Notes: generated from the sequence alone by a model not told the origin. Positions 9,614-18,618 are shown, numbered from the stretch's first letter. The stretch: DNA of 64,000 bases from Syntrophorhabdus sp. PtaB.Bin027 (GCA_002067585.1 MVQO01000228.1:62001-126000); one strand, 5' to 3'. Numbers and translations: made by a program.

Positions 9614-10785
9614 TGGCAAATTACGCGCTGATCGCTACCTCAAGTTTCGGATTGGAGTCTGTTGTAGCACAGGAATTAAGGAATCTCGGATATGAGGACC
9701 TTATAGTAGAAAACGGCAGAGTCATATTTAAGGGCAAAGAGCCAGATATTGCACGGTGTAATATCTGGCTTAGAACAGCAGACAGAGTGTTGATAAAAAT
9801 GGCAGAATTCAAGGCGACAGACTTTGATGAACTTTTTCAGGGAACGTTCAATGTTGCTTGGGAAGATATCATTCCCGTGAACGGAAAAATGCATGTAACA
9901 GGCAAATCTGTACGATCAAAACTGGCGAGTGTCAGAGATTGCCAGACAATCGTTAAGAAGTCGGTCATCAAAGCCATGAACCGGAAATACCATTTGGCCC
10001 GGTTTCCTGAGACAGGGCCGCTTTATAGGATTGAAATTTCCCTGGTGAAAGATGTGGCAATCCTGACCATTGATACGACAGGGCAGGGGCTTCACAAGAG
10101 GGGATATCGCGAGGAGTCCGGTGAGGCGCCTTTGAGAGAGAATCTTGCCGCAGCTATTGTCCTTTTAAGCAGATGGAAACCAGAGCGAGTCCTTGTGGAC
10201 CCGGTGTGTGGTTCTGGAACAATCCCTATTGAAGCAGCCCTTATTGGACGGAACATTGCCCCTGGATTAAAGAGAAATTTTGTATCTGAAAGCTGGCAGA
10301 ATATGTCAAAAATAATGTGGGACACGGTAAGATCAGAAGCACGAATGAAAGAGAATACCACAAGGTTCCGAATACTTGCATCTGATAAGGATGGACGGGT
10401 ACTGAAGAAAGCAAGAGACAATGCTGTGAGGGCAGGTGTAGGTGAGGTTATTACATTTCAACGACTTCCTGTAGAACAGTTCAGCTCACATAAGAAATAT
10501 GGCTGTATCATATGCAATCCTCCTTATGGTCAGCGTATAGGTAATTCAAAAGAGGTTGAACAACTGTTTCGATCAATGGGGGAAGTTTTTTCCAAACTCA
10601 AAACATGGTCATTCTTTATCCTCAACGCCCATCCTGGCTTTGAATCATTTTTTGGCAAAAAATCCGACAAAAACAGGAAACTCTATAATGGAGACATCAA
10701 GTGTTATCTTTATGAATATTTTGGCCCGTTCCCTCCAAGAAAGCTAAAAATCACCGTGCAGAAAACAGAGGATATAGCGCAATAG
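9613..10785 (+). CDS. THUMP-domain class I SAM-dependent RNA methyltransferase (RlmL N-half/YpsC type)
   Basis: The 390-residue protein combines an N-terminal ferredoxin-like/THUMP RNA-binding region (about 1-160) with a Rossmann methyltransferase domain. The SAM site reads VLVDPVCGSGTIPIEAALI, and the catalytic NPPY motif (CNPPYGQRIG) marks an exocyclic-amine N-methyltransferase. Relatives methylate G2445 of 23S rRNA (RlmL N-terminal half) or are YpsC/YcbY-like proteins, so the exact target is inferred. It begins inside the truA stop codon, forming a two-gene RNA-modification unit. Confidence 0.9.
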   Translation: MANYALIATSSFGLESVVAQELRNLGYEDLIVENGRVIFKGKEPDIARCNIWLRTADRVLIKMAEFKATDFDELFQGTFNVAWEDIIPVNGKMHVTGKSVRSKLASVRDCQTIVKKSVIKAMNRKYHLARFPETGPLYRIEISLVKDVAILTIDTTGQGLHKRGYREESGEAPLRENLAAAIVLLSRWKPERVLVDPVCGSGTIPIEAALIGRNIAPGLKRNFVSESWQNMSKIMWDTVRSEARMKENTTRFRILASDKDGRVLKKARDNAVRAGVGEVITFQRLPVEQFSSHKKYGCIICNPPYGQRIGNSKEVEQLFRSMGEVFSKLKTWSFFILNAHPGFESFFGKKSDKNRKLYNGDIKCYLYEYFGPFPPRKLKITVQKTEDIAQ

Positions 10786-11085
10786 CGAGTACTGCTGGAT
10801 AATTGCGAAAAGATATTTCACTTCATTTTATCCCAATACCATGTCTATAACTGGGACTTGTACCGCAGCCATCTATTATGCATGTGCTTTGGTTGCAAGC
10901 CGTCGGAGTTTTCCCCGCCATTCGCAGTACCGTCATAGGGCTTCTTAAGGATAATGCAAACTAACAGGTGATTGGATACAACCCAGCTGTCGGCGAAGAG
11001 TGCCTTGATATTTCCTGCATTTGTGTGGGTTTGTCATTTGGGTGTAGTTGTGTATCCTAGTAGAATGTATTAAATGTAAAGCACT
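10786..11085. other. 300 bp intergenic region, no gene seen
   Basis: This gap lies between the convergent methyltransferase and Cys-rich protein genes. It has no open frame with recognisable content, no clear hairpin followed by a T-run, and no recognisable RNA gene. Confidence 0.4.
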
Positions 11086-11364
11086 TCATACCTTCTTAAA
11101 CAGTTCATCCCACAATTTTTTTGCTTCTTCCTTGCCTGATTTCTTCTGTACATCATCTCTGAACCGAAAAAAGTCACAGTAATTTGAGCGGTCTTTTTCT
11201 TTTACATATTCTGCCTGGGGTTCTCTGCACTTGTTCGATTTCGTTTCATCAAAAAAAGAGCAGTTTAAGCAGACGTGGAGATCTGACCCGCATACTTGGC
11301 ACTCGTCCCGCCGTGAGATAAACTCCAACATTACGGGATGCTGGCACTTGTAACATGTTTTCAT
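11086..11364 (-). CDS. Cys-rich zinc-ribbon-like small protein, unknown function
   Basis: The 92-residue product starts with CYKCQHP, continues with CQVCGSDLHVCLNC and later has C residues in KSNKCRE and NYCDFF. Two CxxC knuckles suggest a structural zinc or iron site. The C-terminal part is charged and helical. I do not recognise a named family. Its ATG lies inside the end of the upstream HAD gene (4-base overlap), so the two are very likely translated as a pair. Function is unknown. Confidence 0.75.
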   Translation of the reverse strand: MKTCYKCQHPVMLEFISRRDECQVCGSDLHVCLNCSFFDETKSNKCREPQAEYVKEKDRSNYCDFFRFRDDVQKKSGKEEAKKLWDELFKKV

Positions 11365-12020
11365 AATATATTCAGCAGGTCACTCAAACAATGTATGGTC
11401 TTTCCGTTGTCTGTATGTGATTGGTTGCTACTATCCTTATGATCAGGTACAAAGTGATAGGCGTCGATACCGAGTTGTGATGGGGTCTCGAAGTCAAAAA
11501 TATGATGATCTCCCACATGGACAATCTCATAAGGAGATATGCTTAAGGTATCACAAAGCTTTTCGTAGAACCTTATTTCCTTTTTAACCATGCAATAGTC
11601 GGATGTTGCAGAAATGATGTGGGTAAAATAGGATGTAAGATTTGCATAGGAGAGCTCTTTTTGGACAAAAATTTGTGCAGCGTTTGAAGCAACAATCAGG
11701 GTATATGTGTTTTTCAGGGCTTCAAGGACCTCCTTTGTATCGGGGAAGACTTCAATATATGACTCAAAGCGGTCAAGAAGCGTTTTTGCCGAAACTGGCA
11801 GGTCAAACCTCTTGAGCCAATACTCTATATGGTACCACTTTATGTTGGCCTCACCAACCTCCTCATACTGGTGCCTGATAAGCTGCTCAGCTTCTTTGAA
11901 TGGCATTCCATACTTACGGGAATATTCTTGGGGTATGCCATGGTTCCAGACCATATTACCATATTTTCCGTGGACCAGTGTTCCATCAAGATCAAAGGAT
12001 ATTATCTTTTTCATGGTCAT
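11361..12020 (-). CDS. HAD-superfamily phosphatase
   Basis: The product is 219 residues from the ATG at 12020; ATG 12014 is equally possible, and the longer frame to 12074 adds an unlikely tail. The HAD motifs are in place: motif I SFDLDGTLV with the nucleophile Asp, motif II VASNA, a motif III Lys (VKKE), and motif IV VGDHHIFDFETPSQLG. A helical cap with YSRKYG lies between motifs I and II. It is probably a small-molecule phosphatase of the Gph/YjjG kind with unknown substrate. It overlaps the Cys-rich gene by 4 bases. Confidence 0.88.
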   Translation of the reverse strand: MTMKKIISFDLDGTLVHGKYGNMVWNHGIPQEYSRKYGMPFKEAEQLIRHQYEEVGEANIKWYHIEYWLKRFDLPVSAKTLLDRFESYIEVFPDTKEVLEALKNTYTLIVASNAAQIFVQKELSYANLTSYFTHIISATSDYCMVKKEIRFYEKLCDTLSISPYEIVHVGDHHIFDFETPSQLGIDAYHFVPDHKDSSNQSHTDNGKTIHCLSDLLNIL

Positions 12021-12179
12021 AGTATAGCATGTTTGACTGATATTTGAGAAATCCGTGATGGTGGCCTGTAACACGTCATGGAATACAACGGAGATTACCG
12101 ATTACACGTTACGGATCACAGATTTTACCGATGGCGAAATGATTATTAAAATGATATATTCGGGCACAGTAACGAAAAG

Positions 12180-12968
12180 GTGCATTGTTTGACTCGCAGT
12201 ACAAAGTTTACCATAGGTCTTGCAAGTGGAACTCTTGGGGGCTTTTTCGGAGGTCTTCTTGGACTGGGCGGTGGAGTTATAATGATACCGCTCATGACGT
12301 GGCTTGCAAAAGTTACCCAACACCAGGCCCATGGTACCAGCCTTGTTGCCATAGTATTCACAGGTATTGTGGGTGCTGTTACCTATTATGGCCTTGGGGG
12401 AGTTGACTTGAAGATAGCCCTGATCCTTGCTGTGAGCGCCACAATAACAGCGCGCTTTGGAGCTCTCTATGCCCATTCTCTTCCAGAAAAAAAACTCAAA
12501 GTGGCATTTGGTTGTTTTCTCATTTTTGCGTCAATCTTGCTTGTTGTTAAAGGTTATCTTCCAATAACAACCTGGACCCCCGGGCAGTGGACATACATGG
12601 TTATTTTTCTTGCCATTGGATCTGTAACAGGTTTTGTGTCAGGAATGATGGGGGTTGGGGGAGGAGGAGTCATGGTGCCGCTTATGGTCGTTGTGGGAAA
12701 CGTAGGACAACATATGGCACAAGGTACCTCGCTACTTGCTATGATTCCTGCCAGCATGAGTGGAGCTTCAACGCATTACAAGCTTGGTAATGTAAACCTT
12801 GATATTGCATGGGGTCTGGCCATGGGAGCGCTTGTAGGTGGTTACCTAGGTGCTCTGACAGCCAATCAACTGCCTGATATTTATTTGAAGATTTCATTTG
12901 CAGGGGTAGGAACCTGGATGGGCATGAAGTATATAAAGGCAGGGAAGATGATGAAAATTGAGAAGTAA
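12180..12968 (+). CDS. TauE/SafE-family (sulfite/organosulfonate exporter) membrane permease
   Basis: The 262-residue integral membrane protein has two related halves, each opening with a Gly-rich loop and proline pair: GGLLGLGGGVIMIPLM in the first and GMMGVGGGGVMVPLM in the second. Around eight hydrophobic segments are visible. This is the TauE/SafE (DUF81) duplication pattern; members export sulfite, sulfonates or related anions, so substrate is inferred. The frame opens with GTG at 12180, and TTG at 12189 is an alternative. The ribosome-binding site is weak. Confidence 0.88.
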   Translation: MHCLTRSTKFTIGLASGTLGGFFGGLLGLGGGVIMIPLMTWLAKVTQHQAHGTSLVAIVFTGIVGAVTYYGLGGVDLKIALILAVSATITARFGALYAHSLPEKKLKVAFGCFLIFASILLVVKGYLPITTWTPGQWTYMVIFLAIGSVTGFVSGMMGVGGGGVMVPLMVVVGNVGQHMAQGTSLLAMIPASMSGASTHYKLGNVNLDIAWGLAMGALVGGYLGALTANQLPDIYLKISFAGVGTWMGMKYIKAGKMMKIEK

Positions 12969-13064
12969 GGCCAAAAAGAGAGGAAAGCAGGAAAGGTAGG
13001 AAGGGTAAAAAAGATTAAATTTGAAAATCGACACAAGAGGCCATATACCAGGATAAAGAACAGA

Positions 13065-13637
13065 ATGCGAACAATGTACGAAACAATTTACGAAATGGCA
13101 AAGCCGTATCTTAATACACGTTATAATGACGTCCATGTGGAGCTTTCCTATGAATTTACAAAGAGATTACTAAAACATTACCCAGAGGCAGATGAAGACA
13201 TTGTTTTGCCTGCCATTCTCCTTCATGATGTGGGATGGAAAATGGTGCCAGAAGATGAACAGGCAGGGGCGTTCGGTCCGGAAGTCAAAAAAAATGATGT
13301 ACAGAGGTTTCATGAAATTGAGGGAGCAAAAATGGCAGGCCAGATTTTGAATGAGCTCAATTATCCTGGATCCAAGATACATGAAATAATGGATATCATT
13401 GATGGTCATGATACACGTTTAGAAGCTCTTTCACTAAATGACAAAATCGTTAAGGATGCTGATAAATTGTGGCGTTTCACTACTGCAGGTGTAAATTTAG
13501 ATAGTTTCCGTTTTGGTATCGAACGGATTTCCTATATTAATTATCTTGAAAATCGAATAAAAGAATGGTTTTTTACATTAGCAGCGCAGGATATGGCCCG
13601 TGAAACGTTAGCCATAACGCGATCACAATTAAGCTGA
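13065..13637 (+). CDS. HD-domain phosphohydrolase
   Basis: The 190-residue protein has the HD superfamily metal site: an early His, LLHDVGWKM with the HD dyad, DGHD, then DADKLWRF supplying the distal Asp. It is a single-domain protein with no receiver or cyclase part. Family members hydrolyse nucleotides or other phosphoesters, so the substrate cannot be read from the sequence. It is 96 bp downstream of the TauE-like gene in the same direction, without an obvious terminator between them. Confidence 0.82.
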   Translation: MRTMYETIYEMAKPYLNTRYNDVHVELSYEFTKRLLKHYPEADEDIVLPAILLHDVGWKMVPEDEQAGAFGPEVKKNDVQRFHEIEGAKMAGQILNELNYPGSKIHEIMDIIDGHDTRLEALSLNDKIVKDADKLWRFTTAGVNLDSFRFGIERISYINYLENRIKEWFFTLAAQDMARETLAITRSQLS

Positions 13638-13685
13638 GAGAGAGTTTTGTTTCTTTCGGATTTTTTTATGTTTTCGTATAGTCAT

Positions 13686-14552
13686 TCATCCATTGTCTAT
13701 CCCCTTTTTGCCTGGAATTCCTGATTCGCAGGGGACCTCAACCTGGCATAATCCGCAGCCATAAGCATCAAAACCGAACTTGCTCTTGATAAATTCATGT
13801 GCCACACCATGAACATACTGTTGGCATTTGTTCTTATCGTGTCCTTCTCTTGTAATAGCATCGGCAGGACATCTGAGGATACACTTTCCACATGTTCCTT
13901 CAGAGTGATAGAGGCAATAAGCGTGGGGATCCTCATAGGGTCTTTCAGTCGCTTTGATGGCTATCCGTGCGATTACAGAACCACAACGAACTGCTTTCCC
14001 GAGAGGGGTTATCAAACCATCGCACAATCCAAAGGTGCCGAGGCCTGCGGTATATGCTGCGTGACGTTCAGACCATGTTGATGCAAGCCCACAGCTTGTT
14101 GACACCATCTGTTTCCAAAGAGGAGAAAGCAGGGGTGCGCATGCTTTGATACCTTCATCGTTGAAGGATTTTACAAGATGAAGACGAAGCTTCATGTTAT
14201 ATTCTTCACCATATTTTCGTGACCGTGCCCACCGTTCTGAAGGAAGGCTGTTTTCTTTTCGTTGGTCCAACCTGGTCTGTTTGGTCTGAGGAAGAATCCA
14301 GCTTATAACTGTTAATTCGTCTGGTTTTACAGATAGAGAAGGAAATGTCAGTTCAAATATCTCATGAGGTGTCCAATAAAAATCACCGATATGTCGTTTG
14401 TATTCGTCCCACAATGGATCGTTTCCGTTTGCAAATCCAACGAGTGGTTTGTCCCATGCAGGTTCATTTTGTGGATTCATCAGGCTATTATCAGATGTTG
14501 TATTAAACTTCTCAATCACTTTTGTCACCCATCGGGCTGGATCATTCTTCAT
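13686..14552 (-). CDS. QueG-like [4Fe-4S] reductase-type protein
   Basis: The product has 288 residues from ATG 14552, which has AAGGGGG seven bases upstream; the ATG at 14576 is less likely. The C-terminal half has a ferredoxin-like cluster, CGKCILRCPADAI, and further Cys residues in YGCGLCQVEVPCESGIP. Upstream, AGLGTFGLCDGLITPLGKAVRCGS is the segment shared with epoxyqueuosine reductase (QueG). The N-terminus and cobalamin region are divergent, so it is probably a paralogue acting as a corrinoid- or Fe-S-dependent reductase and not true QueG. Confidence 0.75.
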   Translation of the reverse strand: MKNDPARWVTKVIEKFNTTSDNSLMNPQNEPAWDKPLVGFANGNDPLWDEYKRHIGDFYWTPHEIFELTFPSLSVKPDELTVISWILPQTKQTRLDQRKENSLPSERWARSRKYGEEYNMKLRLHLVKSFNDEGIKACAPLLSPLWKQMVSTSCGLASTWSERHAAYTAGLGTFGLCDGLITPLGKAVRCGSVIARIAIKATERPYEDPHAYCLYHSEGTCGKCILRCPADAITREGHDKNKCQQYVHGVAHEFIKSKFGFDAYGCGLCQVEVPCESGIPGKKGIDNG

Positions 14553-14679
14553 TATCAACCCCCTTTTTACTAGCAAGAGTAAACGTAAAGAGAATCTTTA
14601 ATCGTATATTGTACAACAAAAGTAGTCATCATGAATAGTTTTGTGGAAATCTTAAAGGGTGTTAGGTTAGATTGAAAGA

Positions 14680-15843
14680 ATGCAACGGTATCATAATTTA
14701 CAAGGCAAGGCCCTCCTTTTTTTGTTTTTTTTGTGGTTCATCTGGTTTACAAACTTTACCACGAGGATAGCCTTTGCGCCTATACTGCCACTTGTGGAAG
14801 ATGAGTTTTTTGTCAGCCATGCAAAAGCAAGCAGTATATTTGTTTTTCTATCCGTTGGATATGGTGCTGCAGTGATAGTGTCAGGACTTTTTTCCGGCAG
14901 GTTCGGATATAAAAGATCGATAGTGTTCTCACTTTTACTCTTGAGTCTGGTGGCTTTCTTAATTCCATTAGTTCATGAGTTTCGTATCCTTTATTTTTTT
15001 GCATTTATGCTCGGTTTTTCCGTAGGCTTCTATTTACCAGCTGTAATTCCGCTAATCACCGAGTATTACGCGGAAAAAGATTGGGGTAAAGCAATTGCTA
15101 TTCATGATACAGGTGCCTCATGCTCGATCTTTGCTACCCCTTTTATCGCGCTTTTCCTGCTTCATTTTTTTCCCTGGCGTGGCATATTCATAGTTCTTGC
15201 ATGCGTTTACGTGATATGCTCTGTTGTCTTCTTAATGACAAGCTCGGAAATTAAAGTGAACGACCCCCCAAAGGCTGTATTTACCAGCATTATGAAAATA
15301 AAATCCCTCTGGTTCATGGCAGTAATTTGGATTTTTGGTGCAGGGGCAAACCTTGGAATCTATTCCGTGGTGCCCCTGTACCTGACGAAGGAACTAAAGA
15401 TGAATATAGGGTTTGCAAACACAATATTGGGGATATCAAGGCTGGGAGCCATTTTTGTCGCAATCGCATGCGGTTTTCTCATTGATAGGTTTAATCTTCG
15501 AAGAATCATGTTTTTCGTAATGATCACTACAAGCGTATTCACTGTTCTTATGGGCTTGTCATCTGTGAAATACATAGGATTTGTCCTGTTTCTACAGGCA
15601 TTTGTTGTAACGGCTTTTTTCCCTGTAGGCCTCGTTGCACTTGCCAAGACCTTTAACCGAGAAATGAGAAGTCTGGCAACAGGAATTATCCTATCAGTAA
15701 GCATAGCCTTTGGAGGGGGTGTGCTTCCTTATTTGCTGGGAATATCCGGTGATATGGTAAGTTTTAGGCTGGGCATCACAATTCTCGGTATATTCGTTGG
15801 TCTGGCCAGTACACTCATATTTCATCTCAAAGAGCTTGAATAG
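14680..15843 (+). CDS. Major facilitator superfamily transporter
   Basis: The 387-residue inner-membrane protein has about twelve hydrophobic segments. The loop between helices 2 and 3 reads SGRFGYKRSIVFS, which fits the MFS motif GxxxDRxGRR in relaxed form. NFTTRIAFAPILPLVEDEF at the start resembles anion/carboxylate MFS carriers. The second half repeats the pattern with GFLIDRFNLRRIMF. Substrate is unknown. It is divergent from the QueG-like gene across a 127 bp gap. Confidence 0.88.
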   Translation: MQRYHNLQGKALLFLFFLWFIWFTNFTTRIAFAPILPLVEDEFFVSHAKASSIFVFLSVGYGAAVIVSGLFSGRFGYKRSIVFSLLLLSLVAFLIPLVHEFRILYFFAFMLGFSVGFYLPAVIPLITEYYAEKDWGKAIAIHDTGASCSIFATPFIALFLLHFFPWRGIFIVLACVYVICSVVFLMTSSEIKVNDPPKAVFTSIMKIKSLWFMAVIWIFGAGANLGIYSVVPLYLTKELKMNIGFANTILGISRLGAIFVAIACGFLIDRFNLRRIMFFVMITTSVFTVLMGLSSVKYIGFVLFLQAFVVTAFFPVGLVALAKTFNREMRSLATGIILSVSIAFGGGVLPYLLGISGDMVSFRLGITILGIFVGLASTLIFHLKELE

Positions 15844-16325
15844 TGTCGAGTTGCAGGGTATGGAAGACTGGATAATGTGATCTGTTTTTTTTATGGTATT
15901 ATACTGCTGTCCAAAATAATCTAAATCCAAGCTCGGCCTCCAGGTAAAACAACGGTTTATGATGGGTGACTCATTGATTCCCGAATGAGGTGGGCCCTTT
16001 GTTATGTTTACCATACTTGCTCCTACTGCCCAATATATTAAAGTGGCAGCGCAGGCTGTTCTCATGCTGGCACCAGGGGAGGTATGTGATAGCGACTGTG
16101 CCTATTTGCTACTACAGCTTTTGATCTACATCATATGCCAGACGAAATACAGCCCTTCATTGTAATGCCTAGAGCATGTTATTCGTGAATATTTTTAACT
16201 AAAAAAGCCTGATGGACATTCTTACCCTGAATCCTGAGTATCTTTATGATGTGAGAAATAAGATGTTGCAGAGAACTTTATTTAATCTGACAGTAATGCT
16301 ACATCATATAAATATATAACGATCT
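15844..16325. other. 482 bp intergenic region, no supported gene
   Basis: The region contains a 53-codon frame (16004-16165) with a hydrophobic tail. It lacks a ribosome-binding site and resembles nothing I know, so I leave it uncalled. No clear terminator or riboswitch is visible. The last 60 bp before the next gene are AT-rich and could hold its promoter. Confidence 0.4.
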
Positions 16326-17120
16326 ATGGATAATATTTTTGTACTTAAGCTGATTCTTTCATTTATTGTGGGAAGTCTATGGATAACCATGGTCACTATC
16401 CTCGCAGAGAAATACGGCACAAGAATAGGTGGTTTGATGGCAGGTTTGCCATCGACCATCCTGATCTCGCTTTTCTTTATCGCCTGGACGCAATCTGAAC
16501 GTGTTGCTGTTGATGCAACAACTATTGTTCCAATCATTGGAGGGATAAATTGCATCTTCATTGTTGCGTATATCTTTCTTTTAAAGATCAACTTCTGGGT
16601 TGCCCTTGGAGGGGCTTTCCTTATTTGGACACTACTTTCTTTTGGGATAGTTCTCATTAATTTCAATAGTTTCCCGGTTTCAGCAATCAGCTACGCCTGT
16701 CTAGTTTTAATCACTCACTACATTGTTGAGAAGGTGCTAAAGGTAAGGTCGAAGGCAGGAAGGCAGATGCAGTATACACTATCCATAATGATTTTCAGGG
16801 GTGTTCTGGGTGGATTGGTCATCGTTTCTGCGATAATAGTCACCAAAATAGGCGGTCCGCTCATTGGAGGTATGTTTGTAATGTTTCCGGCAATGTTTGT
16901 GGGAATGATTTTCATGACATATTTTTCTCATGGCACCACATTTTCGGCTGCGGTCATGAAATCATCTATACTGGGAGCGATAAGTGTTGTTATTTATGGA
17001 ATAATGGTAAGATACACATATATAACCCTGGGATTTATCGGAGGAACTGTGGTATCAATGGCTGTATCATTTGCAAGTTCCTGTGTCATACACAGATACT
17101 TAATGAGGAAAACGAGCTAA
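16326..17120 (+). CDS. Polytopic membrane protein with internal duplication, unknown function
   Basis: The 264-residue protein consists almost wholly of hydrophobic helices, about eight. Two halves share a signature: RIGGLMAGLPSTILIS near residue 37 and IGGPLIGGMFVMFPAMFVG near 180. Each is a Gly-rich loop followed by a Pro-containing helix, which suggests inverted or tandem duplicated transport halves. This resembles small uncharacterised DUF-type membrane families (possibly DUF3147-like) more than any named transporter. I cannot assign a substrate. The next gene is 57 bp downstream. Confidence 0.75.
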   Translation: MDNIFVLKLILSFIVGSLWITMVTILAEKYGTRIGGLMAGLPSTILISLFFIAWTQSERVAVDATTIVPIIGGINCIFIVAYIFLLKINFWVALGGAFLIWTLLSFGIVLINFNSFPVSAISYACLVLITHYIVEKVLKVRSKAGRQMQYTLSIMIFRGVLGGLVIVSAIIVTKIGGPLIGGMFVMFPAMFVGMIFMTYFSHGTTFSAAVMKSSILGAISVVIYGIMVRYTYITLGFIGGTVVSMAVSFASSCVIHRYLMRKTS

Positions 17121-17177
17121 CGTACTGGCTGAGAAGAAGAATTGAAACCCCATGACCTTTCTCATTGAGGTGCCAAT

Positions 17178-17597
17178 ATGAAAGCAGATAGTGAAACAGA
17201 AGCAGATGTTATGGATGTCCTGGGTAGATTCATCAGGGCTTACAATGATAAAGACATGGATGGTATCCTGAATTTGTTTGCCTCTGATCCTGATGTTGTA
17301 TTTTATGGAAACGGCAAAGACGAGAAGAGTATAGGTATCAGTGGTATTCGTGAACAGGCCCAACATGACTGGGGTCAAGATGCATCCATATCCCTTGAGG
17401 TGCAATGGAGTTCGGTGTCTTCGGCTGGGTTAGTGGCATGGCTTGCAACGGATATTCAAATCCATGCAGAGATGAGGGGGATGGAGATGGTCATGCCTGC
17501 ACGACTTACAGCAGTGCTGGAAAAACGTGACGATAGATGGTTTTTCATGCAATGGCACACTTCGTTGCCAACAGTTGAAGAACCAGAGAACGATTGA
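17178..17597 (+). CDS. NTF2-like/SnoaL-like small protein
   Basis: The 139-residue protein starts with an amphipathic helix (EADVMDVLGRFIRAYNDKDM), then DGILNLFASDPDVVFYGNG, and ends with a DRWFFMQWHTS strand. This is the cone-shaped alpha+beta barrel pattern of the nuclear transport factor 2 superfamily, close to the SgcJ/EcaC/DUF4440-type proteins. Such domains bind small ligands or act as isomerases, but no catalytic residues can be assigned. GAGGTG precedes the ATG. It sits downstream of the unknown membrane protein. Confidence 0.8.
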   Translation: MKADSETEADVMDVLGRFIRAYNDKDMDGILNLFASDPDVVFYGNGKDEKSIGISGIREQAQHDWGQDASISLEVQWSSVSSAGLVAWLATDIQIHAEMRGMEMVMPARLTAVLEKRDDRWFFMQWHTSLPTVEEPEND

Positions 17598-17729
17598 AAG
17601 AGTAAATCAGGATTAAAGGATAAAACGGATTACAGGGTTATCCTGTTCCCTAATGCATCGATTGTTTTTGCGTGATTTTTCTCCCTTACTTTGATAGACT
17701 CAATAAATATCGTGACGGGAGGTATATTT

Positions 17730-17828
17730 ATGGCTGAGAAAAGTAAGCAGAAAAAAGAAGCTAAAAAGGCTCCCCAAAAAACCTTGAAAGAAAAAAGAAA
17801 AGCAAAGGAAGAGAAAAAGAATAAGTAG
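17730..17828 (+). CDS. 32-residue Lys/Glu-rich micro-protein
   Basis: ATG at 17730 opens a 32-codon frame ending in TAG at 17826-17828. It is preceded by a good Shine-Dalgarno sequence (GGGAGG, about 6 bases from the ATG). The product starts MAEKSKQKKEAKKAPQK and is over 40% Lys, with scattered Glu, so it is strongly basic and probably unstructured or helical. It lies 27 bp upstream of adk in the same direction. The function is unknown. Coding status rests on the ribosome-binding site, clean frame and operon position. Confidence 0.5.
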   Translation: MAEKSKQKKEAKKAPQKTLKEKRKAKEEKKNK

Positions 17829-17855
17829 CAATATCTGATTAAAGGAGGAATTGTA

Positions 17856-18500
17856 ATGAGAATTGTATTACTAGGAGCGCCTGGCGCCGGAAAGGGAACT
17901 ATTGCGAAATTGCTGAGTGATTTTGATGGATCTGTACAGATTTCCACGGGAGACATCCTGAGGAATGCTGTCAAAGCAAAGACTAAACTTGGACTTGAGG
18001 CACAGGGATATATGGAGAGGGGCGAACTTGTTCCTGACAGGCTTATAATGGACATTATGGAAGCGAGGCTTCAAGAGCCTGATTGTGCAAAGGGCTATCT
18101 TCTTGATGGTTTTCCAAGGACCATTCCACAGGCTGAAGAACTCAAGAAACTCCTCACGAAACTTAATATGAAGCTTGATGCGGTCATCAACATCGATGTT
18201 CCAAAAGAAGTTATCCTTGATAGGTTGACCACCAGAAGGACGTGTTCTAACCCGGATTGCCAGGAAATATACAATATTAAAAGCAAGCCACCGTCACCTG
18301 ATGGCAAGTGTCTCAAGTGCGGTTCACCTGCAGTACAACGTGCAGATGAAACTGTTGAGGCTATTACAAAACGTCTCGAAACATATAATGAAAAGACAGC
18401 GCCCCTTATTGATTTTTATGCAAAGGAAGGACTTTTAAAAACAATAGCTTCCCTGAGCAGCGATGAGATTGTAAGCCAGATTAAGGAAGCAGTTAAGTGA
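17856..18500 (+). CDS. adk: Adenylate kinase, zinc-lid type
   Basis: The 214-residue enzyme converts AMP and ATP to two ADP. The P-loop GAPGAGKGT is at 7-15, the AMP-site segment STGDILRNAV at 30-39, and DGFPRT at 84-89. The lid carries four Cys (130, 135, 152, 155), as in zinc-containing adenylate kinases, but the first pair is spaced Cx4C instead of the usual Cx2C. A strong AAAGGAGG precedes the ATG. No secY or rpmJ is nearby, so this adk is outside the ribosomal-protein operon. Confidence 0.96.
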   Translation: MRIVLLGAPGAGKGTIAKLLSDFDGSVQISTGDILRNAVKAKTKLGLEAQGYMERGELVPDRLIMDIMEARLQEPDCAKGYLLDGFPRTIPQAEELKKLLTKLNMKLDAVINIDVPKEVILDRLTTRRTCSNPDCQEIYNIKSKPPSPDGKCLKCGSPAVQRADETVEAITKRLETYNEKTAPLIDFYAKEGLLKTIASLSSDEIVSQIKEAVK

Positions 18501-18545
18501 TGGTTACAGTATAGCAAAGTGTTAATAGTTCAAACATTAGCGTTT

Positions 18546-18595
18546 AGTGTTCAGCAATTAGCTTAACAACATAAAAAGGCTGATTGCTGAACACT
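18546..18595. repeat. Inverted repeat (17-bp arms) between adk and the TIM-barrel gene
   Basis: The left arm at 18546-18562 (AGTGTTCAGCAATTAGC) pairs with the right arm at 18579-18595, with one mismatch and a 16-base loop. No T-run follows on the plus strand. It could act as an mRNA-stabilising hairpin or a weak terminator, or be a copy of a dispersed intergenic repeat of the GCTGATTGC type. A shorter related phrase (gctgatcgcaga) occurs near 49038. Confidence 0.55.
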
Positions 18596-18618
18596 CATTG
18601 CTGATTGCACAATATCAC

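Noticed and set aside
16004-16165. 53-codon frame with a hydrophobic C-terminus
   Set aside because: No Shine-Dalgarno sequence and no family resemblance; the gap around it is otherwise empty.
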